A stretch of 64,000 bases of DNA from Micromonospora narathiwatensis (GCF_900089605.1 NZ_LT594324.1:4960001-5024000); one strand, 5' to 3'. Numbered from the stretch's first letter, positions 36,980 through 45,409 are shown. The notes: generated by a model not told the origin, from the letters alone. Made by a program: numbers and translations.

Positions 36980-37069
36980 ACACGCTCAGGCACCGATGTC
37001 TCACCGCTGTCCTGACCGTTGGCGCAGCTCAGGGGCCCTGTGAGAGGTATTTCTTCAGCTTGACAGGTG

Positions 37070-37089
37070 GTCAAACCGATGGTTTTGAC
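37070..37089. promoter_or_regulatory. inverted repeat GTCAAACC / GGTTTTGAC
   Basis: Near-perfect palindrome in the carD upstream region. It is more AT-rich than its surroundings, so it is a plausible protein-binding site. Confidence 0.35.
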
Positions 37090-37274
37090 ACGCTCCGTGA
37101 CTAACGGATGACAACCCGGTACGGGTGGCAGGAGCGTCGATATCTAGGGCGATGCGCTCCTTCCATGGTAGCCCTGGAATCCGGAATGCGCCCAGGTGTG
37201 GCGGTACGCCGGCCGGTGCGGGACGCTTGAGGCGGACGTGACGTCCGCTCACCGAGACGGTTCCTGGGGGTCCG

Positions 37275-37997
37275 ATGGGCATGGCTGACGCTGAGGGCCA
37301 AGGGCCACCGGACGGGCTGCCCGACCTGCCACCGGAATGGGGTCGGGTGGTCATTCCCGACGACGCCTCGGAACTCGCCCACGAGGCCCGGCAGATCCGC
37401 CGTGAGCTGCGTCGCCTCGACCGGCGGGCGGTGTGGCGCGGCTGGCTCGGCCTCGCCCCCCGGCCGGACGGCCGCCCACCGCTCGGGCTGCCGGTGCTGG
37501 TACTGCTGGTGTCGGTCCTGATCACCCTCACCGGCCTGGCCGCGGTCACCTGGCCCCGCTCGTCGCGCTCCGGTGGCAGTCCGACCGTCGTTCCGTACCC
37601 GGCGGCCACCCCGGCGGCCGTCGGGCCGCTGCCCGCGCTGGACCTGGTCGACGCCGCGGAGTCCCCGGTGCCGCTGCGCGGCCTGCTGCCGGCGATGATC
37701 GTCCTGGTGGACGCCTGCGCCTGCGCCGAGCAGGTGACGCAGGCGGCAGCCGCCGCACCACCCGGCGTCACCGTGGTCACCGTGACCGGGAGCCGCGAGG
37801 TCGACGCCACCCCCGTGCCCGGGGTACGCGCCCTCGCCGACCCGGCCGGCGGGCTGCGCGCCTACCTCCGCCTCGCCGCCCATCCCGGTACGGCCCCCGC
37901 CCTCCTCGTGGACCGGGCGGGCACCCTGGTCCGGGTCGTGCCCGAACTGGGGCCGATGGACCAGTACCGCGACGACCTCGCCCACCTCGCCGCCTGA
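37275..37997 (+). CDS. single-pass membrane protein with possible thioredoxin-like domain
   Basis: A 240-residue protein with a cytoplasmic N-terminal 75 residues containing a charged helix (HEARQIRRELRRLDRRAVWRGWLGL), one transmembrane helix (GLPVLVLLVSVLITLTGLAAVTW), and an external domain of 140 residues. That domain has a strand-Cys segment (AMIVLVDACACAEQVTQAAAAAPPGVTVVTVTG) and an ALLVDRAGTLVRVVPELGP strand, reminiscent of a thioredoxin or TlpA-like fold, with a CAC pair in place of CxxC. This similarity is weak. Divergent from carD; convergent with the next gene. Confidence 0.6.
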   Translation: MGMADAEGQGPPDGLPDLPPEWGRVVIPDDASELAHEARQIRRELRRLDRRAVWRGWLGLAPRPDGRPPLGLPVLVLLVSVLITLTGLAAVTWPRSSRSGGSPTVVPYPAATPAAVGPLPALDLVDAAESPVPLRGLLPAMIVLVDACACAEQVTQAAAAAPPGVTVVTVTGSREVDATPVPGVRALADPAGGLRAYLRLAAHPGTAPALLVDRAGTLVRVVPELGPMDQYRDDLAHLAA

Positions 37998-38009
37998 CGA
38001 CGCGGCCCG

Positions 38010-38552
38010 TCAGGGCTGGCGGGCCAGCCGGGCGTCCAGGCCGACCGCACCGTCCTCCACCGTGAACCGCACCAGCATCGGGCCGCCGCTGGCGGTGAGC
38101 GGTTGGACGATCGGCGTCGCCGCACACGTCGTCGTCAGTGACGTGTAGTCCTCCTCGGCACCGGACCACTCCACCGTCAGCGTCCCCGGCCCGGTGCAGG
38201 ACGCGGTGAGCAGATGGCGCTCGCCGAACTCCGGATTGACCTGCCGGACCAGCGGACCGTCGCCCGGGGTCAGGTGGGACCGCGCCTCCCAGAGACTGCC
38301 GAGGAGCACCACATTCTGGGGATCGAGCGGTTCCGCGAGCACGGTCTCGTCCGGGTCCTCCTCCGGCCCCTGCCCGGTCCGCGGGTCGAGGGTGAACACG
38401 CGCTGGGGGCGGGCAAGCGTCGAAGGGCTGGGCGAGGCGTCGACCGGTCCGAGTACGGGTGCCGAGTGCCGCCACCAGCCTGCGCCGAGCAGCACCGCGA
38501 ACGATGCCAGCCCGGCCAGCAGCGCACCCCGTACCCGGTCGTCGGCACCCAT
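38010..38552 (-). CDS. hypothetical exported or anchored protein
   Basis: A 180-residue protein with an N-terminal hydrophobic segment (ALLAGLASFAVLLGAGWW), then a Pro-rich linker and an extracytoplasmic beta-rich domain with two cysteines (TASCTGPGTLTVEW, TTTCAATPIV) that could pair. The pattern WSGAEEDYTSLTTTC resembles small Ig-like exported domains of actinobacteria, but I do not recognise the family. It lies 55 bp downstream of the type III PKS on the same strand, so it might be the last gene of that operon. Confidence 0.55.
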   Translation of the reverse strand: MGADDRVRGALLAGLASFAVLLGAGWWRHSAPVLGPVDASPSPSTLARPQRVFTLDPRTGQGPEEDPDETVLAEPLDPQNVVLLGSLWEARSHLTPGDGPLVRQVNPEFGERHLLTASCTGPGTLTVEWSGAEEDYTSLTTTCAATPIVQPLTASGGPMLVRFTVEDGAVGLDARLARQP

Positions 38553-38607
38553 ACGCCGAGCCTAACCACGCGGCGCTCGCCCGGCCGCCCCGCCGGCCGG
38601 GCCGGCC

Positions 38608-39657
38608 TCAGCCGGTGCGCTCGAGCAGCGCCGCGTACAGGGTCAGGCCCGGTCCGAAGGCGAGCATCACGATCCAGGCCGGCGGCGTCCCCGCGCGGCG
38701 CAGCCGATCCAGGATCAGCAGCACTGTCGGAGACGAGCAGTTGCCGTGCTCGTCGAGGGTGGCGCGGGACGCCGCGAGCGCCTCCGGCGGCAGGGCCAGC
38801 TCCCGGTCCACCACGTTGAGGATCCGCGGGCCGCCCGGGTGCACCGCCCAGCCGTCCACTTCGGCGGACGTCCGGCCGTGCCGGGCCAGCAGATCGTCGA
38901 CCAGCCCCCGGACGTGGTGCGAGAGCACCTGCGGGACCTTCGGCGACAGCCCCATCCGGAAACCGGTGTCGGTGACGTCCCAGGTCATGTGGTCGGCGGT
39001 CGAGGTGTCGGTGACCGAGGCGACCTCGCGCAGCGCGTACCCCCGGCCACCGGGGACGAGCACGGCGGCGACCGCGGCGTCCGAGAAGAGCGCGTGCGAC
39101 ACGATCTGCTGGGTGTCCACCCGGGCATTGGCGGGCTGGATGTGCAGGCTGGTCAGCTCCGCGCAGAGCAGCAGTGCGGGGCGGCCCCGGGCGGCGACGA
39201 AGTCGCCCGCCGCGCCCAGCCCCGGCAGGGCCGCGTAGCAGCCCATGTGGCCGACGAACATGCGCTGGGTGTCCGGGGCCATGCCCAGGTCCCGGGCGAG
39301 CAGGATGTCCAGCCCTGGAGTGGCGTACCCGGTGCAGGAGCAGACCACGAACAGGCCCACGTCCCGGGCGTCGAGCCCGGCGGCGGTGAGCGCCCGGCCC
39401 ACCGCCTCCTTGCCGAGCGGCAACGCCTCCACCTGATAGCGCCGCATCCGACGCTCGGTCGGCCACCCCGAGACGTCCTCCAGCAGCGGGTTCACCGCCG
39501 CCTGTCGGCGGGACACGCCGGAGTTGGCGAAGATGCGCTCGGCCAGCGCCCGGGTGGCCCCGGAGAAGTGCTTCGCGAAGAAGCCCTCCCAGAGTTCGTG
39601 CTGCGCGGCGGCCGGCGGCTGCGCCGTACCCAGACCCGCGATCACCGGTACGGCCAT
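38608..39657 (-). CDS. type III polyketide synthase (alkylresorcinol-type)
   Basis: A 349-residue chalcone-synthase-fold enzyme. The catalytic triad is complete: Cys140 in VGHMGCYAALPG, His273 in WAVHPGGPRIL and Asn306 in EHGNCSSPTVL. It condenses a fatty acyl starter with malonyl-CoA. The neighbours (flavoprotein, methyltransferase, UbiA prenyltransferase) match the gene set I recall for alkyl-O-dihydrogeranyl-methoxyhydroquinones in Actinoplanes missouriensis (agqA-D), where the PKS makes alkylresorcinols. The ATG at 39657 starts the conserved fold, but the frame is open to a GTG at 39693 that overlaps the stop of the upstream repeat ORF as GTGA. Confidence 0.88.
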   Translation of the reverse strand: MAVPVIAGLGTAQPPAAAQHELWEGFFAKHFSGATRALAERIFANSGVSRRQAAVNPLLEDVSGWPTERRMRRYQVEALPLGKEAVGRALTAAGLDARDVGLFVVCSCTGYATPGLDILLARDLGMAPDTQRMFVGHMGCYAALPGLGAAGDFVAARGRPALLLCAELTSLHIQPANARVDTQQIVSHALFSDAAVAAVLVPGGRGYALREVASVTDTSTADHMTWDVTDTGFRMGLSPKVPQVLSHHVRGLVDDLLARHGRTSAEVDGWAVHPGGPRILNVVDRELALPPEALAASRATLDEHGNCSSPTVLLILDRLRRAGTPPAWIVMLAFGPGLTLYAALLERTG

Positions 39658-39689
39658 GTCCCCCGCCTCTCGATCCCGATCCCCACGCT

Positions 39690-39995
39690 TCACCAACGAC
39701 CACCACCCGCTCGCGACTGCGGGGCTCGCAGAACCGGCTCACTCCTCGCGCTCACCAAGCCGCCGTCCGCTCGCGACTGCGGGGCTCGCAGGCCCGGCTC
39801 ACTCCTCGCGCTCACCAAGCCGCCTTCCGCTCCCGACTGCGGGGCTCGCAGAACCGGCTCACTCCCCGCGCTCACCAAGCCGCCTTCCGCTCCCGACTGC
39901 GGGGCTCGCAGAACCGGCTCACTCCTCGCGCTCACCAAGCCGCCTTCCGCTCCCGACTGCGGGGCTCGCAGAACCGGCTCACTCCTCGCGCTCAC
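39690..39995 (-). CDS. repeat-array ORF B (101 aa, five 20-residue repeats)
   Basis: GTG at 39995 overlaps the flavoprotein stop (GTGA), and the TGA at 39692-39690 overlaps the in-frame upstream GTG of the PKS (GTGA). Between them are five tandem 20-residue repeats VSARSEPVLRAPQSGAEGGL with few substitutions, ending GGGRW. The same 9-bp junction CGTTGGTGA flanks the array on both sides. The peptide is hydrophilic with no signal. It may be translated only to couple the two enzymes. Confidence 0.4.
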   Translation of the reverse strand: MSARSEPVLRAPQSGAEGGLVSARSEPVLRAPQSGAEGGLVSAGSEPVLRAPQSGAEGGLVSARSEPGLRAPQSRADGGLVSARSEPVLRAPQSRAGGGRW

Positions 39996-39998
39996 CAA
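39690..39998 (-). repeat. GTGAGCG relay repeat array B, five 60-bp units
   Basis: Five direct 60-bp units, nearly identical, with no spacers. They share the core (minus strand) GTGAGCGCGAGGAGTGAGCC and CTGCGAGCCCCGCAGTCG with array A at 27.06 kb. Unit length here is 60 bp, so the frame stays open across all units, unlike the 59-bp units of array A. Confidence 0.95.
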
Positions 39999-41158
39999 CG
40001 AGGGGTTGAGCCGTCGCGGTCCGGGTCGCCACCGAGCGCGGCGACGCCGAGCCAGTCGGCGCAGACGTCGGAGGTCGCCGGGTGCAACGAGCCGCACCGG
40101 GCGTCCCGGTAGAGCCGTTCCAGCGGGTGGCCCCGGCGGGTGGCCGAGGTGCCGGCGGCCTCCAGCATGGACGCCGCCACGTCGGCGGCGGTGGTGCCGG
40201 CGAGCAGCTTGGCCCGCCACACCCAGCGGTTGGTCTCCGCGTCGCCGGGGGCCTCGTCGACCCGGCGGGCCGCCTCGGCCACCACCAGCTCGGCCGCCGC
40301 GACCGCCGCGTCGGCCCGACCCAACCGGGCCCGGACCGCCGGCAGGCCGGAGAGGTTGCGCGCGTTCAGGTGCTCGGCGGCGGCGTCGATCGCGGCCCGG
40401 GCCACACCGACGTAGACGGCGGCGTAGCTGGCCACCAGCCAGTGCGGCATGAGCTGGGCCACCACCAGGGCGAGCCCCTCCACCCCGCCGAGCAGCCGGT
40501 CGGCCGGGACGGTGACGTCCAGGTGCAGGTCGTGCGACGAGGTGGCGCGCATGCCGAGCGAGTCCCAGGTGGGCTCGACCGTGATCCCGTCCCCGGCCGG
40601 GACCAGGAACTGGGAGACCACCGACTGGTCGGCGGTGCTGCGCGCGGCCACCAGGTAGCCGTCCGGGTGCCCGGCGCCGGAGCAGAAGGTCTTGCTCCCC
40701 TTGATGTGCCAGCCGCCCTCGACCGGCTCGTAGGCGGTGCTGAGCTGGGACAGCCGGGCACCGGCGCCGCGCTCGCTCATCGCCACCGCGTACCAGGCGC
40801 CCTGGGCCGCCGCGCGGAGCAGCCGGTCCCGGGCGGCCAACGCCTCGTCCGGTACGCCCAGCGCCTCCGCCAGCTCCTCGGTCACCGCGCCCAGTGCCCC
40901 GGTGACCGAGGCGTGCATGTTGAACACCAGCGCGGTGGCGCCGTTGCCCCGGGCCAGCTCGGTGGCGACGGCCGCGTACTCGGCGAAGGTCGCCCCCGCC
41001 CCGCCCAGCCCCCGGGGCACCATCAGCCCGAAGAGCCCGGCCTCCCGCAGGTCGGCGAAGTCGTCGACCGGAAAGGTGCCGTCCCGGTCGTGCTCCGCCG
41101 CGCGGGCGGCCAGTCGCGGCGTCAACCGGCGGGCCGCCTCCAGCGCGTGCACAGTCAT
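39992..41158 (-). CDS. acyl-CoA dehydrogenase-fold flavoprotein
   Basis: A 388-residue protein of the acyl-CoA dehydrogenase superfamily: N-terminal helices (DFADLREAGLFGLMVPRGLGGAGATFAEYAAV), central beta domain (GSKTFCSGAGHPDGYLVAARS, FLVPAGDGITVEPTWDSLGMRATSSHDL), C-terminal four-helix bundle (LLAGTTAADVAASMLEAAGTSATRRGHPLERLYRDARCGSLHP). The last segment resembles flavin-dependent group D hydroxylases more than beta-oxidation enzymes, so it may hydroxylate the alkylresorcinol. The ATG at 41158 follows GGGGG. The stop lies in the first repeat unit of array B. Role inferred from the cluster. Confidence 0.8.
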   Translation of the reverse strand: MTVHALEAARRLTPRLAARAAEHDRDGTFPVDDFADLREAGLFGLMVPRGLGGAGATFAEYAAVATELARGNGATALVFNMHASVTGALGAVTEELAEALGVPDEALAARDRLLRAAAQGAWYAVAMSERGAGARLSQLSTAYEPVEGGWHIKGSKTFCSGAGHPDGYLVAARSTADQSVVSQFLVPAGDGITVEPTWDSLGMRATSSHDLHLDVTVPADRLLGGVEGLALVVAQLMPHWLVASYAAVYVGVARAAIDAAAEHLNARNLSGLPAVRARLGRADAAVAAAELVVAEAARRVDEAPGDAETNRWVWRAKLLAGTTAADVAASMLEAAGTSATRRGHPLERLYRDARCGSLHPATSDVCADWLGVAALGGDPDRDGSTPRW

Positions 41159-41202
41159 GTCCGCCCCCTTCTCGGCGTACCCTCCAACCCCGACGGCGCC
41201 GG

Positions 41203-41955
41203 CTATCCGCTCCGACGTCCGTGGCCCTGGTAAAGCACCGCGGTGGACCGGGTCGGCACGATCCGCGGTTCCGTCCGGCCCGTGGGCCGACCGCGCATCC
41301 GGCGCAGCAGCCAGGCCAGCGTCCCGCCCAGCTCGGGGCGGATCCCGCACAGCCGCAGCTCGACACCATGCCTGGCGCACTCGGCGACCAGCGCGCGCGC
41401 GTCCACGAACAACCGCGGATCGTGGATGCCGCGCGGCACCGTGGGCAGCCGCTCGCCGATCTCCACCGCGATCAGTCGGGCCAGCAGGGTGTCGTTGAGG
41501 GTGTCCAGCACCAGGAGACCGCCCGGGCGCAGCAGCCGGCACGCCTCGCCGACCGCGCGAGGCCAGTCCGGCACGTGTTCCAGCACCTCACCGGCGGACA
41601 CCACGTCGGCGCAGCCGTCCGCGAGCGGAACGGCGGTGGCGTCGGCGTTGACCACGGTCACCCCGTGCGCGGCGGCCTGGTCGAGGGCCGACCGGGTGAG
41701 ATCCACCCCGATGTGCCGGTAGCCCTTGCCGGTCAGGTGCGGGGCGAGCAGGCCGGCGCCGCAGCCGAGGTCGACCAGGACGGCGTCCTTCCTGGACGCC
41801 GGCGGTACCAGCGCGGCGCGGGCCCGGGCCAGCCAGTGCAGCATCGCGAACGCACCGTCCGGTCGCCACCACTCGCCGGCCAGGTCGTCGTACTGGCGTG
41901 GGTCGTTCGGCGGCAGCACCCGGAGCGAAGTGGACACCGAGGCCGCATCTCGCAT
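41203..41955 (-). CDS. UbiG-like SAM-dependent O-methyltransferase
   Basis: A 250-residue class I methyltransferase. Motif I is VLVDLGCGAGLLAPHL, the acidic residue of the ribose contact follows in HIGVDLT, and VVSAGEVLEHVPDWPRAVGEACRLLRPGGLLVLDT gives motifs post-I to III. Overall similarity is to UbiG, which methylates hydroxyls in quinone biosynthesis. In the cluster it would methylate a (hydroxy)hydroquinone hydroxyl. First gene of the leftward run: methyltransferase, flavoprotein, repeat ORF, PKS. Divergent from UbiA. Confidence 0.85.
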   Translation of the reverse strand: MRDAASVSTSLRVLPPNDPRQYDDLAGEWWRPDGAFAMLHWLARARAALVPPASRKDAVLVDLGCGAGLLAPHLTGKGYRHIGVDLTRSALDQAAAHGVTVVNADATAVPLADGCADVVSAGEVLEHVPDWPRAVGEACRLLRPGGLLVLDTLNDTLLARLIAVEIGERLPTVPRGIHDPRLFVDARALVAECARHGVELRLCGIRPELGGTLAWLLRRMRGRPTGRTEPRIVPTRSTAVLYQGHGRRSG

Positions 41956-42000
41956 GAACCGAGCGTGGCACGACTCCCCGGTAACGACCAGACTTCCCTT

Positions 42001-42840
42001 ATGCCGTCTTCGGTGTTAGGGCTGGTCAGGGCGAGCCATCCGGAACCGGCCGCCGCGGTCACCGTGGTGGCCGGGCTGCTGGCGGCCGGCGTGGGGCACC
42101 GGCCGGCCGGGGTCGCCGCCGTGGTGCTCACCGTGCTGGCCAGCCAGCTCGCCGTGGGCTGGAGCAACGACGCGCTCGACGCGCACCGGGACGCCATGGT
42201 GGGGCGTACCGACAAACCGGCGGCCACCGGCGTGGTCCGGCGACGAACCCTCGGGTACGCCGCGGCCACGGCCGCCGTCGCCACCCCGCTGGTGGCGCTG
42301 TCCCTCAACGGCGCGGCGGCGGCGTGCGTCACGCTCGGGCTGGTGTCCGCGCTGCTCTACAACTGGCCGCTGAAGTCGACCCCGCTGTCGGTGCTGCCGT
42401 ACGCGGTCTCCTTCGGCGCGCTGCCCGGCTTCGTGGTGCTGGCCCTGCCCGGCGCGCCCGCGCCCCCGGTCTGGTTGGTGGCCGCCGCCGCCTGCCTGGG
42501 CGCCGGGGCGCACTTCGCCAACGTGCTGCCGGACCTGGCGGACGACGCGCGGACCGGGGTGCGCGGGCTGCCGCACCGGCTGGGGCCGACCGGCAGCCGG
42601 CTGGCCGCCGCCGGCCTGCTCCTCGCGGCGACCGTCGTCCTGGTCGTCGGGCCACCGGGGCCGCCGTCGTGGGCGGGCCTGTCGGCCATCGCCGTCGCCG
42701 TCGTGGTGCCGGCCCTCGGCTGGTACGCCGGACGGAGCGCGGCCCCGGCCGGCGGCCGGCCGGTGGCCGCCTTCCGGGCGGTGATGGTGGTGGCGCTCCT
42801 CGACGTGGTCCTGCTGGTGACGAACGGCCGGGTGATCTGA
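42001..42840 (+). CDS. UbiA family prenyltransferase
   Basis: A 279-residue integral membrane enzyme with eight to nine helices. The first Asp-rich motif is NDALDAHRDA (NDxxD class) and the second is in NVLPDLADDARTGVRGLPHRLG, both needed for Mg-diphosphate binding. It transfers an isoprenyl group to an aromatic acceptor, here presumably the methylated alkyl hydroquinone made by the divergent operon. ATG at 42001, with a possible -10 CAGACT six bases upstream, so translation may be leaderless. Confidence 0.87.
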   Translation: MPSSVLGLVRASHPEPAAAVTVVAGLLAAGVGHRPAGVAAVVLTVLASQLAVGWSNDALDAHRDAMVGRTDKPAATGVVRRRTLGYAAATAAVATPLVALSLNGAAAACVTLGLVSALLYNWPLKSTPLSVLPYAVSFGALPGFVVLALPGAPAPPVWLVAAAACLGAGAHFANVLPDLADDARTGVRGLPHRLGPTGSRLAAAGLLLAATVVLVVGPPGPPSWAGLSAIAVAVVVPALGWYAGRSAAPAGGRPVAAFRAVMVVALLDVVLLVTNGRVI

Positions 42841-42981
42841 CCGGCCCCCGGGAAGGTGGTATTGCCGGGTCGGCGTGCGGGCCTCGATCAGCCCCAACTA
42901 CCCTGGAGCGCGGTCTGCGCGGGTATGGCCACCCCACGCCCGGCGTACGGCCGGGTGGGGATCGTGACGAGGAGGACCGAC

Positions 42982-43722
42982 GTGACGCGCTCGATCAGGG
43001 GTTCCGGACGGGCGGCCCTGCTGCTGGCCGGCACGGCTGGGGCGGCGAGCCTGCTGCTGTCCGGGTGTGGCGCCGGCCAGGTGGCCGAGACCGCCATCAA
43101 GGTCCCGTCGGTGCAGGGCGTCAACGTCCAGACCCCCGACTTCCAGTTCCTGGTGCGCGGCCTGTACGTGCAGTCCCCGGGCACCGAGGGCTACCAGGCG
43201 GGTGCCAACGCCCCGCTCGACGTCGTCCTCTACAACGACAGCAAGGCCGCGGTCACGGTGACCGTCACCACCGACAGCGCCCGTGACATCGTGCTCACCG
43301 GCGCCGACGCGGGCGGCCCGCAGGCGAGCCCGACCAACTCCCCGACCGAGCCGGCCTCCGCCTCGCCCACCCCGAGCAACCCGAACGCCTCGCCGAGTGA
43401 GGCGCTGGGGTCGGGCGCGCCCGCCTCCCCGTCGGCCACCCCGATCGAGACGGCCCCGACCGGCCTGCCGGCCCGGATCGAGATCCCGGCCAAGGGATTC
43501 GCCCAGCTCAGCCCCGCCAGCGACCGCTTCCTCCAGCTCGTCGGCCTGAACGACAAGCTGCTCAGCGGCCAGCAGGTCAGCCTGACCTTCGACTTCGGCA
43601 ACGGCCAGGTCATCCGGACCGGGGCCCCGATCGGCGTACCGTTCACCCCGGCCGCGCCGCCCTCGCCGATCGTCCACCCCCGCGAGGAGGCGGGCCCCGA
43701 GAGCGGCGGCCCCCACGGCTGA
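42982..43722 (+). CDS. LpqE-like lipoprotein
   Basis: A 246-residue lipoprotein: signal peptide (RAALLLAGTAGAASLLLSGC) with lipobox LSGC, then a DUF461/PCuAC-like beta domain (VNVQTPDFQFLVRGLYVQSPGTEGYQAGANAPLDVVLYND), a Ser/Pro/Thr-rich insertion (SPTNSPTEPASASPTPSNPNASPS), and the second half of the domain (IPAKGFAQLSPASDRFLQLVGLNDKLLSGQQVSLTFDFGNG). Its position next to radA and disA matches lpqE in mycobacteria. The GTG at 42982 has GGAGG seven bases upstream. Function unproven; some relatives bind copper. Confidence 0.8.
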   Translation: MTRSIRGSGRAALLLAGTAGAASLLLSGCGAGQVAETAIKVPSVQGVNVQTPDFQFLVRGLYVQSPGTEGYQAGANAPLDVVLYNDSKAAVTVTVTTDSARDIVLTGADAGGPQASPTNSPTEPASASPTPSNPNASPSEALGSGAPASPSATPIETAPTGLPARIEIPAKGFAQLSPASDRFLQLVGLNDKLLSGQQVSLTFDFGNGQVIRTGAPIGVPFTPAAPPSPIVHPREEAGPESGGPHG

Positions 43723-43740
43723 CCCGCCGACTGATCTTCC

Positions 43741-43780
43741 CGGCACCGCCGGTGTGGCCTCCGCCACGCCGGCGGTGCCG
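43741..43780 (+). terminator. strong terminator after lpqE-like gene
   Basis: CGGCACCGCCGG-t-GTGGC / GCCAC-g-CCGGCGGTGCCG: arms 43741-43758 and 43763-43780 with a CTCC loop, then CCGTTTC. Confidence 0.8.
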
Positions 43781-43815
43781 CCGTTTCCGGGTGGGCTTTC
43801 GTCGTACCGTCCGGT

Positions 43816-43827
43816 TAGCGTCCTGGG
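43816..43827 (+). promoter_or_regulatory. leaderless -10 element of radA
   Basis: TAGCGT (43816-43821), six bases, then the GTG start at 43828. Confidence 0.5.
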
Positions 43828-45279
43828 GTGAGCACGCCCCGATCGACCTCCTCCCGCGCCACCACCACCGGTCGCAGCCGCGGCGCCGCCCGGGAGCCAC
43901 GCCCGGCGTACGAGTGCGACGCCTGCGGCCACCAGCCCCCAAAGTGGGTGGGGCGCTGTCCGGAGTGCGGCGAGTGGGGCTCGGTGGTCGAGTGCACGGT
44001 CACCGGGCCGCTGGTCTCCGGCCGGGTGGTCAGTTCCCGGATGCCCGCCGAGCCGGCCCGCCCGATCGCGACCATCAGCGCCGCGCCGGCCCGGGCCCGG
44101 CCCACCGGGGTCAGCGAGCTCGACCGGGTGCTCGGCGGCGGCCTGGTCCCCGGCGCGGTGGTGCTGCTCGCCGGCGAGCCCGGAGTCGGCAAGTCCACCC
44201 TGCTGCTCGACGTGGCCCAGCAGTGGGCGGCCAACGCCGGCAGCCCGTCGCTGGTGGTCAGCGGCGAGGAGTCGGTCAGCCAGGTGCGGCTGCGCGCCGA
44301 GCGGATGGGCACCCTGCACGAGCAGCTCTACCTGGCCGCCGAGAGCGACCTGTCGGCGGTGCTCGGCCACCTCGACGCGGTCAAGCCGGGGCTGCTGGTG
44401 CTCGACTCGGTGCAGACCGTCTCGACCACCGGCGCGGAGGGCGTGCCGGGCGGGGTCACCCAGGTCCGGGCGGTCACCGCGGCCCTGGTCGCGGTCGCCA
44501 AGGAGCGTGGCGTCGCCACCGTGCTGGTCGGCCACGTGACCAAGGACGGTCAGGTCGCCGGCCCCCGGGTGCTGGAGCACCTGGTCGACGTGGTGTTGCA
44601 CTTCGAGGGCGACAAGCACTCGTCGCTGCGCATGGTCCGGGGGGTGAAGAACCGGTTCGGCGCGGCCGACGAGGTGGGCTGCTTCGAGATGCACGAGGGG
44701 GGCATCAGCAGCCTGGCCGACCCGTCCGGGCTCTTCCTCACCCGCTACTCGGAGCCGGTGCCGGGCACCTGCGTCACGGTGGCGATGGAGGGGCGGCGGG
44801 CCCTGGTGACCGAGGTGCAGGCGCTGATCGGCGCGACGGTCGCCGGCTCGCCACGGCGTACGGTCTCCGGGCTGGACGGGGCGCGGCTGGCGATGGTGCT
44901 GGCGGTGCTCCAGCGGCGCACCGAGCGGCTGACCCTGCACGATCGTGAGGTGTTCGCCGCCACGGTCGGCGGCATCCGGGTGGTGGAGCCGGCCGCCGAC
45001 CTGGCCGTGGCGCTCGCGGTCGCCTCCGGCGGCCTCAACCTGGCCATCGCCCCGCACCTGGTGGCGATCGGCGAGGTCGGGCTCACCGGCGAGGTACGCC
45101 GGGTCGGGGCGGTGCCGCGCCGGCTGGCCGAGGCGGCCCGGCTCGGCTTCCGGCTGGCCCTGGTGCCACCCGGCTGCGGGCCGGGCAGCAGCGGGGTGGC
45201 CCCGGAGAACATGCGGGTGATCGAGGTCACTGACGTACGCGGGGCGCTCCAGGCTGCCGCCCGCGCTTCGGCCGAGTGA
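43828..45279 (+). CDS. radA: DNA repair protein RadA
   Basis: A 483-residue RecA-related protein that processes recombination intermediates. It has an N-terminal C4 zinc finger (YECDACGHQPPKWVGRCPECGEWGS), Walker A GEPGVGKSTL, Walker B LLVLDSVQT, the RadA-specific KNRFG motif and a C-terminal Lon-like (ChlI) domain (LAVALAVASGGLNLAIAPHLVAIGEVGLTGEVRRV). GTG start placed directly after a TAGCGT-N6 leaderless -10. It is followed by disA, a pairing known from many Gram-positive bacteria linking recombination with c-di-AMP signalling. Confidence 0.95.
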   Translation: MSTPRSTSSRATTTGRSRGAAREPRPAYECDACGHQPPKWVGRCPECGEWGSVVECTVTGPLVSGRVVSSRMPAEPARPIATISAAPARARPTGVSELDRVLGGGLVPGAVVLLAGEPGVGKSTLLLDVAQQWAANAGSPSLVVSGEESVSQVRLRAERMGTLHEQLYLAAESDLSAVLGHLDAVKPGLLVLDSVQTVSTTGAEGVPGGVTQVRAVTAALVAVAKERGVATVLVGHVTKDGQVAGPRVLEHLVDVVLHFEGDKHSSLRMVRGVKNRFGAADEVGCFEMHEGGISSLADPSGLFLTRYSEPVPGTCVTVAMEGRRALVTEVQALIGATVAGSPRRTVSGLDGARLAMVLAVLQRRTERLTLHDREVFAATVGGIRVVEPAADLAVALAVASGGLNLAIAPHLVAIGEVGLTGEVRRVGAVPRRLAEAARLGFRLALVPPGCGPGSSGVAPENMRVIEVTDVRGALQAAARASAE

Positions 45280-45409
45280 CCCACGGTGAGCGTACGGTGG
45301 GATCGGCCAGGCGATTCCGGACAGCGGGCGTACCGGCTCGCCGAGGGGAGAAGCCGGACATCGTGACACATCACAGTAACCACGAGAGCACCCACCGCAG
45401 GGCAGTCCG

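Larger units (their letters stand above)
36947..37274. other. divergent promoter region carD / membrane protein
   Basis: A 328-bp gap. The carD side has a minus-strand -10 TACCCT at 36974-36979. In the middle there is an inverted repeat GTCAAACC-GAT-GGTTTTGAC at 37070-37089 (one extra T in the right arm). The rightward promoter for the 37.3-kb gene is not clear, and no gene is visible. Confidence 0.55.

Noticed and set aside
39690..39998. CRISPR-like array of five regular repeats
   Set aside because: Units are contiguous 60-bp copies without unique spacers, and no cas genes are present; the array fits an in-frame tandem repeat.
39524..40009. Plus-strand ORF of 161 codons with 20-residue repeats through the array
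   Set aside because: It is antisense to the PKS, flavoprotein and repeat ORF; its repeats simply mirror the 60-bp units, and no ribosome site or homology is apparent.
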